Origin: Stramonita haemastoma
Taxonomy: Eukaryota; Mollusca; Gastropoda; Neogastropoda; Muricidae
Direction: 5' to 3'
Length of the DNA stretch: 64,000 bases
NCBI GenBank assembly: GCA_030674155.1
Contig: CM060342.1
Span: forward strand, 19,933,359-19,997,358
Shown: piece after piece, positions 33,235-44,084 of the stretch
Position numbering within the stretch: position 1 is the stretch's first letter
Layout: every line of letters begins with the position of its first letter
The notes under the pieces: model-generated
The model's database searches: none
The model's input: the letters and a program-made list of their open reading frames with translations, nothing else
Told to the model about the DNA's origin: nothing
Translations under genes and position numbers: made by a program

Positions 33235-35605
33235 GTTGTTGTTGAACAGAACATTAAAACGGGCACTGATGAATCCGATATTGCTACCAAATAATTTGTA
33301 AGGCAAAAATGCTTGTAATTGTAAAACTTGCATTGTCAAATAAGAATTTTAAACTACAGAAATATAGATATATGTAAATTAGTTTTCATTCTGTGCAGTA
33401 TATGGAGGTTTGAGAAGTAATGCCTTATAACCTTGAAAATGCTATGAAGAATCAAAAAATATGTAAAACAAAATTTGGCCAACATGGCTGCTGCTGCTTC
33501 TATCACACCTGATAAAAAGGACAACGGCTGCGTTGCAGCACTTAATTTTTAAGTCCAGTAATTTTATTTGCAGTAAATGAAAATACCCCTTCGTTTGGTT
33601 GAACTGATGATGATGGATGCAAGATTGACAACATTGGAAGAAGCATGGTGAAGGTTAATGTAGCAAATTCTTTTGCCAGAGGCTAATTAGATAACCTTTT
33701 CTTTGTGAAATTTGGGGCACTCTCCCTTGGGAGCGTGTCTTTAGAGGTGCAGGGCACCTAGGTTTTTATGCATATTATGTAAGCTTTTCTTTAATTGTGA
33801 TTGGGGTGCATTCATGCTAAGCTGGGCCAGTTTAAAATGGGGCTCCAGTAGCCATTTTTCCTGGCCAATAACTTTTGTGAAGCCTGATATAACAGATGAA
33901 GGCTTATAAAGTGCTGTAAGGGGGCTGGAGATTACTGACATTGTTTGCTGTAAAAAGTAGACAAGACAAGCTGTTTTGGCCATCCATGAAAGTAAATTTT
34001 TCCATTTTGATGTCCAGTAGGAAGGTCAAATCAAGAGTTGTGGGCAGCATCTGGCCCAGCTTGGCATGAATGGAATGATGGCAATGTCATTTTCTAGGGG
34101 GAGGAATGGCAAGAACTCGAGATTTGCCTTCCTAATTAGATGAGGGAACTGTGCATTATGTTAGGAGGGTGGATTGACTTTAATGCACAGGGTGAACTTT
34201 GCATATTTAGAGGGGGGAACCCAACTCTACTTCTGGGCGGAACGGTGGAATCGCAAGTTTGGAGATAGGCTCTCGCCGTCCTTTTTTCGAAAAAATCGAT
34301 ATTGGGGGAGGTAGGACACTCTTGTGTTTACTGTGCTTTTTTTCAATAAATTATTTAACATCCATCCAATACTGTTGTGTTGACTATGCTTGCGTTTCTC
34401 ATCACACATACACACACCAAAAACAATTCAAAACCTTATTTTTAATATTTCAAGACAACTGCCAAACACTGTACAAAGTCTTTGAGCTGGTAGTCAGTCA
34501 GCTCCGTCTCCCTCGAGTCCATCTCTGAAACAAAAAAAAGCACAAAAGCGCCATTAGAATATGCACTATCTCGAAATTTACGATTCAGAGTGTCCTTCCG
34601 GTACTAAGGCAAAAAATCCACCCTAAAATACGCAATCTCTCATACTAAATAAGAACTGCATAAAATTTCAGAATACTATGGGAACAACAAACACTAGGCG
34701 AGTGCTATTTCCATGTATTCTGTATTAAAACACTGCAAACGCTCTCAGTTAAGGTCTGCAAGTTAACCATTATATAAAAGATCTATTTTTCCTGTGTGTC
34801 ATTTCATTCATTCCATGTATATGCTTAACCCCCCCCCCCCCATCTGATAAATCCATCAACTTCTTGTTTGTTACCTATGTACCATTACGTCAAAATGGTG
34901 GACTTTTCTTACAAGATCAGTTTGTTCAGTATTTGAAAGATTGTTTTTACTTTTCTTTTTGGTTGTTTTGATGGTGTAGTTTTCAATATGAAATGTACTG
35001 CATAACTTATGAGGTAGATCAAAGTTGTGTCCATAATAATTATGGTGATGGAAAGTAAAAATAAAATATCTGCATGATACACAGTGAGGCATAATTTGTT
35101 TGTGTACAACTACAAGTTTGCCTTGTGTTTAAAATTTAATTCACTTCAAACCCTACACTGAGCTAAAACAAAAATGGAAATACATTCAACCTTCTACTTT
35201 TCACAGCATGCATTTAACTCACTCAGGATGGCCAGTTTTCTCCCTTGCTTTTCCCTACAGCCAGCCCATTTATATACAGAAGAAAGAGCAGAAATCATCA
35301 AAAGATGAGAGCTTTGACTAGCATAAAAAAATATCATTTTCTACTCTGTGCCATGCACACTAGACACCTTAGGAGAATGTTTCTGTTTTAGTATTGCAGT
35401 GTTTTCATACAGAATACATGGAAATACCACTCACACAATCGTGTTTAATTATGTTGCTTACTAGAAATTACATAATAATTGCGGACAAAACAAGCAAACA
35501 ACTTTTGACACATGATACAAACACAAAAGAAAAATAATGCTACATATGTAACAATCATTTGCCAACACTGTTCTCAATTTCATGCAGTTCTAATAAATAT
35601 AAATT
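33235..35605. other. No gene seen
   Basis: 2.4 kb of AT-rich sequence. Small open frames (33741-33983 minus, 34259-34528 plus, 34871-35109 minus) lack domains and splice context. A C-run lies at 34829-34840. Confidence 0.45.
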
Positions 35606-35610
35606 AAATA

Positions 35611-36138
35611 TACAAAAATAAGACTAGACTGTAGGGCTTTTCGATTAGCTCTGGGGGTACCTTTTCATGCATCATCCATGGGTACTTATAAAGAGATAGG
35701 TATTTTACCATTAGACAGTTATTAACAACTTGCCATCGCTAAATTTCTCTTGCGTTGTTCTGAACAAGAAACCAATGTGGACACCAAAATTAGTATAAGA
35801 TCTGATGTCAACTTTCCTAAAAGAGCACATAATATTCGGTCTGTTACCAGTTAGGACCTATACTTCTGAATTATTTGATAAGGTAAAAATATGCCCTACA
35901 AAAATAACTACATCAAAAGTTAACTGCTCGTCTTGTTGGCACGGGAGCTTCAGAGCTAATTTTGACAAATTATTCTTCTTTAACCAAAAAGGGTAATGAA
36001 AATGTTCTTAGCGCTTCAGTTAAAGAATATATACAAACTACGTATCCAGAACATCAAAAGATCTACACTGAGCAACAATAAAGCCGGTGCAGCATTTGTC
36101 ATTCCATCATTGAAAGTACAGAAATCCTTTCATACAGG
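35611..36138 (+). pseudogene. Non-LTR ORF2, segment 5' of the LTR insertion
   Basis: Reads CRAFRLALGVPFHASS and TYKEIGILPLDSY, the linker after the reverse transcriptase in I-type elements. In-frame stops follow (after DSY and near 35850), then the start of an RNase H domain with NNKAGAAFVIPSLK (about 36080-36115). The sequence is cut at 36138 by the LTR element. The reverse transcriptase itself is not seen upstream, so the copy is 5'-truncated. It pairs with 39367-40010. Confidence 0.8.
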
Positions 36139-36838
36139 TGTTATAGTGTGCACTTTAGACACTATAACTAGACACTAACTGTCGAACTACAACCCTCTCC
36201 CCCCCCCCCCCCCCCTCCTCTCCTTTCTCTTCTAAGAGTGTTACAGGGGCTGGCATAGGTCTATGTGTACCCGACTTACTTTTCTTTGTTAGCGCGATGG
36301 GTAGGACTAGAGAGACAGAGTCGGCAGGCGAGCGTGGCTGCCCACTTGAGACAACCTGGCGACAATTAACAGGTTGGAGGGCACGTCCCTGCTAGTTATT
36401 GCTCAACAAGTTTGGTGTTGTGGTCGAAATTTTGCTGACTTGGTTTCTTTTGAATTTCCACTTTGAAATCATTGGATCAGCTGGCACCCTCCTGGACATG
36501 ATTGGTTTAGACTTTAGGGCAGAATAAGCTTGGCGTAAGTAAGGGAAGCGGTCAGTCACTCACTCTTTCCCTGCGACAGCCAGAGGACGGCAAGACGATT
36601 TGTGGGCCGTAGCGGCAACGATGTGACGATACTAGTATACAGCAGTCGTTCGGGTTGAGCTGTGTGTGTTGTTTTGTTATGGTAAATGAAACAATAAAAC
36701 GTGTTACCATAACACCCCTGCGTGGCCTCCATCAATACGTTTGAGATGTGGAGTGCCTGAAGAAATCCTACCATCTTCCCCTTCCCCATATCTTCACCCC
36801 TTATTGTTGACAACAACCAACGAACCTGTCTGTCTACA
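36139..36838 (+). repeat. 5' long terminal repeat, 700 bp
   Basis: Begins TGTTATAG and ends TCTACA, the usual TG...CA. It equals 38667-39366 by eye except in a C-rich tract (36197-36227), where several substitutions occur at unchanged length. A polyadenylation signal AATAAA lies at 36693-36698. A minus-strand open frame within it (36556-36816) recurs in the other LTR and has no domain. Confidence 0.95.
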
Positions 36839-36840
36839 AT

Positions 36841-36858
36841 TGGCGCTGCGAGCAGGAT
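36841..36858 (+). promoter_or_regulatory. Primer-binding site, tRNA-Ser-like
   Basis: TGGCGCTGCGAGCAGGAT starts two bases after the LTR and begins with the TGG expected to pair with a tRNA CCA end. Its complement resembles the 3' end of animal serine tRNAs as I recall them. The first ATG of the Gag ORF (36857) overlaps its last two bases. Confidence 0.7.
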
Positions 36859-38128
36859 GGCAGGTCAGTTTCTTTTTACTGTAACACACACACACACAGC
36901 TCAGCCGACTACCATGGCATACGAGGAGATGAGATGTTTGTCCCCGCCTGAACTGCAGCACTTCTCTGGTAAAGTGACAGATTGGTCACTTGAGGACTTC
37001 TCACTGGAAGTGGAGCGAGTCCTGGCAGCCTATCCTATGAGAGAGGAGATGGCTGCATACTACATCTATAGCCACCTGAAGGGAGTGGCTCGTAGAGAAA
37101 TACAGCTGCACACGTTGGAGGAAACCAACACCCCAGAGAAGATTATCAACATCCTCAGGGCCGTGTTTGGTGACAGGCGACGGGTCACCACTCTCCTGTC
37201 TGTCTTTTACAGTCGGGACCAAATGCCGGAAGAGTCGGTCCTGGACTACTCGCATGTGTTGAGGGACCTTGAGAGGACCATCCACATGAGGAAGGCAGAC
37301 GCCCTCTCTGACTACTTGTTGAGAGACAGGTTTATTGACAGTCTTTCCAAGTTAGAATTAAGAAGGGAATTGCGCCATATGGTAGGGAGGAAGCCTCAAA
37401 CCACCTTCTTCCAGATTAGGGATGAAGCATTTAGATGGTTGAGAGAAGAAGAAGAAGAACAAGAGAACATGACTAGGGAAAGCAAAAAGACTCTGACTCT
37501 TGAGCAAAAACAGATATCAGTGTTAGAGGATAAGATGAGATCACTGAAAGAGTCTGTGCAGTCAATGTTAGCTGTTGTTGCTGACAAGTTTCCATGTAGG
37601 AAAAGGAAACGGAGTAGGCGGAAAAGAAAGCGAAACAAAAAGAATAACCAGCCTACCAAAGAAAACCTGGTTCAGAGGGATTCAAACCCCAAGAAAGTTG
37701 TGAAGGGTTTCAGAGCAGTGACTGATGTGTCTTTGGATAAGACAGGTATGAATCTTCTGCTAGCTTCTAGCATGGAGGATGAGTCACAGGAGGGTGGATG
37801 GGTGCTGATGCCTATTTTACCCAAACCAGTTGTTTCTGGTTGTTCTCCATCAGGGAGAAGTAGTGGACAAAGTGAGAAATTGTCCGCCACTGTAACTGAA
37901 ACAAGATCTTTGGGATCTTTGTGCAAACCAGTTGGTGTAGGTTTGCATGGCGTTGTATCTCATCGGAAAGGAGAAAAACATGGTGTTTCAAGGTCTGATG
38001 TGGGTTTGTCCCATAAGGTTCCTGACAGAGGAAAGTGGTTCAGGAAAGAGCCTTTGCCATGCAGAGATAGGTTTATGGCAAGTAGGAAAAATGGCATTCC
38101 TATCAGGGCTGCAGCATGTGCTAGCTGA
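36857..38128 (+). CDS. Gag-like protein of the LTR element
   Basis: A 423-residue intact ORF. After a possible alternative start (Met at about residue 20, MAYEEMRC), residues 30-210 look like a retrotransposon capsid: a helical, charged segment with YYIYSHLKGVARREI, then AVFGDRR, FYSRDQMPEESVLDYSHVL and LRDRFIDSL. Residues 195-205 are a Glu run. A strongly basic patch of about 18 residues (KRKRSRRKRKRNKKNNQ) lies near 248-265 and may take the place of the missing CCHC zinc knuckle in RNA binding. The C-terminal 150 residues show no known fold. No protease Asp motif is present. Its role would be particle assembly and packaging of its own RNA. Confidence 0.85.
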   Translation: MAGQFLFTVTHTHTAQPTTMAYEEMRCLSPPELQHFSGKVTDWSLEDFSLEVERVLAAYPMREEMAAYYIYSHLKGVARREIQLHTLEETNTPEKIINILRAVFGDRRRVTTLLSVFYSRDQMPEESVLDYSHVLRDLERTIHMRKADALSDYLLRDRFIDSLSKLELRRELRHMVGRKPQTTFFQIRDEAFRWLREEEEEQENMTRESKKTLTLEQKQISVLEDKMRSLKESVQSMLAVVADKFPCRKRKRSRRKRKRNKKNNQPTKENLVQRDSNPKKVVKGFRAVTDVSLDKTGMNLLLASSMEDESQEGGWVLMPILPKPVVSGCSPSGRSSGQSEKLSATVTETRSLGSLCKPVGVGLHGVVSHRKGEKHGVSRSDVGLSHKVPDRGKWFRKEPLPCRDRFMASRKNGIPIRAAACAS

Positions 38129-38666
38129 TGTGTGGTTGTAGTTACTAGTTTGGCATTTGCAGTTGTAGTAACTATGAATGTTTTGTTCTTTTCCTTTCAG
38201 GATGTGTTGATGTAACAATGAATGTTTTTATGTTGCTTTTGTGTTACAAAGGGTTTGATTTTGAAGATTATTGTCGTTTTGCATATGGTTTTATGGTTAT
38301 GCTGGTTGGCATATGTCATTGAATTTTTGTGTTCATTAATGGTAACACGGGAGGCTATGAGGAAGATGATAGAATATGAGGAGTATGGCGAATAGTATTT
38401 TGTTGGGTAAATTTACTATTGTTTAGTGTTGTGATTTTGAAGCCAGTTGTGGAATTGTTGGTTCTGAAGTAGGCCTAGTTGGTACAGGCCTAGATGGGAA
38501 ATCTGAGAGTTTTTGCGAGTTTTGTTTTAGAGGTTTCGCAGATTGGTTAGTTCTCAGTTTCTCTGTCAGAAGAGAAAGGTTTTTTTTAGCATACCTATTT
38601 GGCTATGTTGTTGATGAGGACTGTAGACATGCAATGAGGACATTGCATTTAAAAGCTTGGGGAGTG
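38129..38666 (+). other. Internal non-coding region and polypurine tract
   Basis: 540 bp without an ORF, G/T-rich. The purine stretch AAAAGCTTGGGGAG (38651-38664) just before the 3' LTR is the probable plus-strand primer. Confidence 0.7.
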
Positions 38667-39366
38667 TGTTATAGTGTGCACTTTAGACACTATAACTAGA
38701 CACTAACTGTCGAACTACAACCCTCTCCTCCCCCCCCCCCTCCTCCTTCCCTTTCTCTTCTAAGAGTGTTACAGGGGCTGGCATAGGTCTATGTGTACCC
38801 GACTTACTTTTCTTTGTTAGCGCGATGGGTAGGACTAGAGAGACAGAGTCGGCAGGCGAGCGTGGCTGCCCACTTGAGACAACCTGGCGACAATTAACAG
38901 GTTGGAGGGCACGTCCCTGCTAGTTATTGCTCAACAAGTTTGGTGTTGTGGTCGAAATTTTGCTGACTTGGTTTCTTTTGAATTTCCACTTTGAAATCAT
39001 TGGATCAGCTGGCACCCTCCTGGACATGATTGGTTTAGACTTTAGGGCAGAATAAGCTTGGCGTAAGTAAGGGAAGCGGTCAGTCACTCACTCTTTCCCT
39101 GCGACAGCCAGAGGACGGCAAGACGATTTGTGGGCCGTAGCGGCAACGATGTGACGATACTAGTATACAGCAGTCGTTCGGGTTGAGCTGTGTGTGTTGT
39201 TTTGTTATGGTAAATGAAACAATAAAACGTGTTACCATAACACCCCTGCGTGGCCTCCATCAATACGTTTGAGATGTGGAGTGCCTGAAGAAATCCTACC
39301 ATCTTCCCCTTCCCCATATCTTCACCCCTTATTGTTGACAACAACCAACGAACCTGTCTGTCTACA
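38667..39366 (+). repeat. 3' long terminal repeat, 700 bp
   Basis: Same ends and length as the 5' LTR; AATAAA at 39221-39226. The C-rich tract (38725-38755) differs in arrangement from the 5' copy. Confidence 0.95.
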
Positions 39367-40010
39367 CAGGGAAAAATCATGGTATTTACAGCTGAATTTA
39401 TTTTGATGGCTTTATATTTTCTTCTAGGTTTTCCTCAAAACATATTCCAGACACTTTTCTGTGTTGATTCCAAGTCGGTTCTACTTGCTCTAAAAAATTC
39501 CAGTTTAAAACTGAGACAAGATCTTGTAATTGAAATTAGACATTTTTTAACATTACGAGGCATAAGTGTTACTTCGCATTGTGGTATCTACTTTAAAAAA
39601 AAAAAAAAAAAGTTGATAGAATAGCAAAATATGGAGCTAAGCATTCTAATGGGTCTTGCAGCTTAAAGGTCCCCTTATCCATTCATGAGGGCTATAGCAT
39701 GCTACAAAATGCATGTTGGAAGCACTTTAAAAAGAAATCACAAGATATGGATTCTCCCTGGAATGATGACGTAATCAAATGCCACAACTTACATGAATAT
39801 AGAGATGTTGTCTCTCTTATTTACAGGTTTAAACTAAAGCTTTTAGAACAGTTTTCAAAAAAAGCAACACGTATTTGTAGTGAAAATATCACCCCTGCTC
39901 ACATTCTTTTAGAATGCAGATTTGAAAAACTTTTTACCTGCATTTTCAGATTGCTCCATAGAGCTAATTCTAAAAGACGTTTCATTATTGAAAGTAATTG
40001 TTGTCATTAA
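39367..40010 (+). pseudogene. Non-LTR ORF2, segment 3' of the LTR insertion
   Basis: Continues the RNase H domain interrupted at 36138: FTAEFILMAL, then LFCVDSKSVLLALKN and a degraded SHCGI box. The frame shifts at an A homopolymer (39595-39611). After it come AKYGAKHSNGSCS, MLQNACWKHF, LIYRFKLKLLEQ and the Cys/His cluster CSENITPAHILLEC; the stop is at 40008-40010. The acidic residues of RNase H are partly visible (E of TAE, D of VDSKS). Same family as 8067-8492. Confidence 0.82.
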
Positions 40011-41025
40011 GTCATAGCCCATTATCAGATACTTATAGAACAATGGTATGAACTTAGTGTTTAAGCAGATCTGTTATTGTATGACAATGTTTACTAGTTA
40101 TATCAGTTGCAAAGTTAGTGTTTAAGCAGTTGCATTTTTTTTCTTGTTCTCTTTTTAAAATTCCTTTTTAATGTTTTTTATTTTTGTCTCTTATATCTCA
40201 GGTTATATAAATACACAGCAGCCACGATGGCGCACCTAGTTTAGAAATACCCTTTCTTTTTCTTACACCCGATAGATACTGCATAAACCATTTTGCACCC
40301 ATAAGGCAAAATATGCGGGAATCCCACAATGCTGCAGCCTAGAATCAACACTATGGATGCATTACACAAAATCCTACAATTCATAAACCTCAGAGCCCTA
40401 GCCAAGGAACACAAAAATAATAATAATAATAAAATGAAGTGAAAACAAACAGACAAACTTACTTTTCTGCATCCTCCACAACATGCGTAGTCCCCATGTT
40501 TCCCGCACACTGGACGGTCTCCTAGTCTTCTCTGGCTGGCACCCCATCACTGCAGTACTGGTTCTCCCAGGGCTTTTAGGTCATGAAAACGGCCTCTGCA
40601 AGCAGTGTCCAACCACAATTCTTTAAAGTCTGTCGAAAGACGGTACTTAATACAATATCTCAGGCATGCATACTCCAGGGCTAACAGTCAATTCATGAAC
40701 GCACCCACACTGAGTACAAGAATGTGCATGCACGCATGCACACACACACAATCTAAAAAAAACAAATTAAAAAAACGTTCCATTCCGTTCCATATTTATA
40801 GCCATATCAGGACTGTCACCTCAAATATCCCCCTACCCTCCCCCTCCAAAAAAGGTAAACCCTAAATCCAACCATATGTTTAGAAATCATCTTTTTTTAA
40901 AATGGTCTGCCAAACAGATGAATCAATACTCTTGACAGTAAAGTCCTTTCTGTCACAATGGATTATCAAACATTTTTAACAGTCAAGTAGCCTAGAAATA
41001 TTTTTCCTACATCCCATCCTCCCAA
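40011..41025. other. 3' flank of the non-LTR copy; SINE D piece at 40345-40420
   Basis: TTAGTGTTTAAGCAG occurs twice (40052 and 40113), possibly the element's 3' UTR. 40345-40420 contains AAACCTCAGAGCCCTAGCC, a forward tail of SINE family D, ending in AAT units. No gene seen. Confidence 0.5.
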
Positions 41026-41029
41026 ACAA

Positions 41030-41150
41030 TTGTTCTTTTTCTCTCCTAAGCTAGAACTGAGGTTCATCAATGGTGAGGTGTTTGTGTATGCCACCATGTT
41101 TGCCCACCATGAAGGTATCAACATTCCAACTTTGAGAACACAAGTGAGGT
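41030..41150 (-). repeat. SINE family D tail
   Basis: Contains AAGCTAGAACTGAGGTTCA, GGTGAGGTGTTTGTGTATGC and AAGGTATCAACATTCC, matching the family D tail in reverse. Confidence 0.7.
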
Positions 41151-41159
41151 TTAATGGGA

Positions 41160-42075
41160 AACCAAGCATCAAGGTCATCCGATTTTCTTCACTGCAGTGC
41201 AACAGTCTATGCACTCTCCACTATGCCGTACTTTTCTACCACCCCCTTTCTTCATCATCTGTTTCATCTGTGTATTATTATACAGACAGCACTTCAAGCA
41301 CAGCTTGTGTGTTGGAGGACACACCCTACCCACAGCAGCTTCACAATGTCAAAAACTGACTAGAAAATACCAATAGTACCCCGTTATTTTATCTTCTTTT
41401 TTTTGTTCCTTGGCTGAAGATTCACAAATGGGATTTTGAATTTTTCCCACCATTAATCTCTTAACTGCCGAGTATGAGTACACCCTATATGCCGGGGAAT
41501 AAAATTCTTATGTACCACTTGCTATGGTCATGTCCCTAGTACTCAGAAGTAACTATAAGAATAATCCCGATAATCTGCCAAATGACAGTATATGTGCGTA
41601 GATTGCTTTCAAGCAAGTTCAAAGTAGTAAGCATGATATTTCACTAGAAAAATATATCAATTTTTTTAAATAGATGAAAATATAAACTTTCTTCATCTCC
41701 ACTGTCATTACGATCATTTTTGCCAGTTTCTGCAGCTACATGTTCAATAATTGGAGAATGATCTCCACTAATTTTGCAGTTATTTCCCTTTCCCTTGAAC
41801 TGTATCAAGAGAGCTGGCTGTTATACGTCAATGCCTAACCTTGAAAATTTTCCAGGTTGTAGGCGTATACTGTGCACATTTAGTCGCAGACATTTTCCAG
41901 GCAGAGGCAGTCAAGCATTTAAGGTAGCTGCATTCCAACTTTAGGGATGATGTTTAAACACGACACTGGTATACATGCAAAATCCAATCCAATTCCAAAA
42001 GATCAAGAAACAAATCAGTCACACCAGAACCAGAAAAAATAAAAGCTGGGAAAGATTATTAGGTGCAGAACTTGG
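41160..42075. other. No gene seen; SINE D fragment at 41925-41965
   Basis: AT-rich. 41925-41965 has GGTAGCTGCATTCCAACTTT, the far end of a family D tail. Confidence 0.5.
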
Positions 42076-42079
42076 CAAC

Positions 42080-42350
42080 TACACGCATTCTTTTTTTCCC
42101 CTTCTTCCATTCCTCAGCTGAAGCTCCAGATTCAACTATGATGAGATTTTTGCCTATGCACCCCCCGTGTGTGCAAGATGTTCTGCATGCGTTCTCACAC
42201 GGGGCCTTGGTTTATAGTCTCATCCAAGGACTTTTGGGGAGGGTGGAGTCAGCACTGATGTTAACTCCAGGGGAAAAAGCTCCTTGAACAGAAACAAACC
42301 GGGTCGTCAGATTGCGAGCGCAATGTTCTGACCACTAAATTATCACCCTT
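42080..42350 (-). repeat. SINE D tail fragment joined to SINE family A
   Basis: A short family D piece (CTCAGCTGAAGCTCCAGATT) is followed by a family A copy from about 42155 with GATGTTCTGCATGCGTTC, CATCCAAGGACTTTTGGGG and an A-box-like head near 42325-42350. Confidence 0.7.
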
Positions 42351-42424
42351 CTATCTGAACCCCCAGTGCCTTGGAAGACCCTTCTCCAGCTACCTCACAT
42401 CAGTGCCTGTCTAGAAAGCCAAAA

Positions 42425-42845
42425 GTCCAGGTCGGCAGTGTCTGGTGGTTTGAACCCCGTTTGGGCCTAAAGCTTTCCCCCCATCCATTAGACCATGAGT
42501 GGTGGTCTTGGTGCTAGTCTATAGGATGAGATGATAAACTGAGGTCCCATGTGTTATATAAAATTATTTAGTCTATAGGATGAGATGATAAACTGAGGTC
42601 CCATGTGTTATATAAAATTATTTAGCACATGTAAAAAAAACTAAGGCAACAAGAGAGTTGACCCTGGTAAAACTTGCTTAAAAAAAAGTCACTCTGATAA
42701 GGAAACAAAATACAGTTGCAGACAGGACAGGAAAAGAATGGCCGGCGCTGCTCTTGCGGCTACACGCTCTCCCTGGGGACAGCAGCCTGAATTTCATGCA
42801 AAGAAAGCTACCGTGACAAAGTGGTGTCAAATGTAAAAAGGTGAA
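42425..42845 (+). repeat. SINE family B copy with internal 54-bp duplication
   Basis: tRNA-like B box GGTTTGAACCCC (42450), body with GATGAGATGATAAACTGAGG, then ACACGCTCTCCCTGGGGA and GAATTTCATGCAAAGAAAG, the reverse of the 11515-11912 copy. 42517-42570 is repeated exactly as 42571-42624. Confidence 0.8.
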
Positions 42846-42849
42846 TACC

Positions 42850-43540
42850 TCAGGTCAAGGCTGTCCTGTGTGGCCTCTCCAGCTGTCCAGCTTTTCCCTA
42901 CAGCTCAGACTCCAGGCTGTTTCAAGGTCGTACCCATCTCCCCTTTTCTTGGCAGGTCCCCGTCAGGTCATGGCATGCCATGATGAATCCAGGATCTGGC
43001 CATGCGTGTCCGATCCTGGTCATCTTTCTCGGGATCTGTTGAGAGTATCAGAGTATAAATCAACACAAAGGCGTGCATAGGAGTGATACGCTTTTAAATT
43101 TAATACACATAATTATATTATCCAATCTGAGGTCGGACCATCAAGGCCATTTCACACACATTGATCTATGTCACTATGTGTTTTTTTCTTCTTTTTCATT
43201 TAGATACATCTTCTTAAGGTTTTTCCTTTTTCAAATATGCATATGTATGATTTTTTTCCTTAGATAGGTGGCTTGATGAAAAAAACAAATTGCACTGCTT
43301 ATTCAATGTACCATCTGGAAATAAAAGTTTGACTTGACTCGCTTGCTCGAGTCCCTGGAGCTGTTGGCTAATCTTCCATGCAACAGTATGGACCAGGTTT
43401 TTGGAGGTGTGACCCTTGTCAACACAGAGACATGCCTGGAATGCATGCACAAATAGCAGACTGTAGAGGACAAATTTAATGTACTTCCCTGAGCTGGAAA
43501 TCGACCATGGTAATCTTAAAAAAACAAAAAACAAAACAAA
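42850..43540. other. No gene assigned
   Basis: On the minus strand about 42850-43050 has short protein-like stretches interrupted by stops and could be an unrecognised repeat. The rest is AT-rich. Confidence 0.35.
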
Positions 43541-43544
43541 AATG

Positions 43545-43770
43545 GTAATCTTAATGTGTCTAGCAAACTTTTTCACAGGCAAGTTGCTGGATGACAAATA
43601 TTGTGAACATTGCCACAGAACGGTGAACGCACCGATTCACCCAAGTCCGACAACACTGCCCCAAATCCTCTCAATTCAATTAAAAAGGATATAATTTATT
43701 ATGACCAGGAACAGAGACCATTACAGTGCATAGTTCCAAAAATGACAGTTAAGGTCAAAGTTGGTCATAG
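43545..43770 (+). pseudogene. Possible ubiquitin-specific-protease-like fragment
   Basis: A stretch reading GKLLDDKYCEHCHRTV, then TLPQILSIQLKR, then, one frame over, YYDQEQRPLQCIVPKM. The C-x-x-C pair followed by LPxxLxIQLKR is the pattern of the finger and following strand of ubiquitin carboxyl-terminal hydrolases. The catalytic Cys and His boxes are not visible, and the frame shifts near 43690 at an A-run. It is at best a relic or retroposed piece; chance similarity cannot be excluded. Confidence 0.3.
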
Positions 43771-44084
43771 CAAGAATGAAAATCTCATTGAAATGTATTT
43801 CCTTCTTCTCTGGGGGAAAAGGGGGAACAAAATCTGGCAAACTGATAAAAAGAATGGATTTACACACCACCTCCCCTCCCCAAACTGGTGGTGCCAACAG
43901 TGGACCTGGTACTTCCAAAGTAACACTAGAAGCAGACACTGACTTAACATCTACTGGGATGGGCAGTAGTCTGGAGAACAGAATATTTATTCTCCGAGAT
44001 GCACAATAAAATATTTTAAAAAAATAAAATAAAAAAAAAAGGTTCAGTACCCAACACAAAATAATGATGTTACTACTACATGCT

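Larger units (their letters stand above)
36139..39366 (+). mobile_element. LTR retrotransposon coding only for Gag (non-autonomous)
   Basis: Complete 3,228-bp element: two 700-bp LTRs, a primer-binding site, one ORF and a polypurine tract, flanked by the 4-bp repeat CAGG (36135-36138 and 39367-39370). Protease, reverse transcriptase, RNase H and integrase are all absent; only about 540 bp lie between the ORF stop and the 3' LTR. This fits the class of Gag-only terminal-repeat retrotransposons that depend on a partner for polymerase. The near-identical LTRs and intact ORF suggest a recent insertion. It interrupts an older non-LTR ORF2. Confidence 0.88.

Noticed and set aside
36556..36816. 86-codon minus-strand ORF repeated at 39084-39380
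   Set aside because: It lies inside both LTRs and shows no domain; duplication follows from LTR identity.
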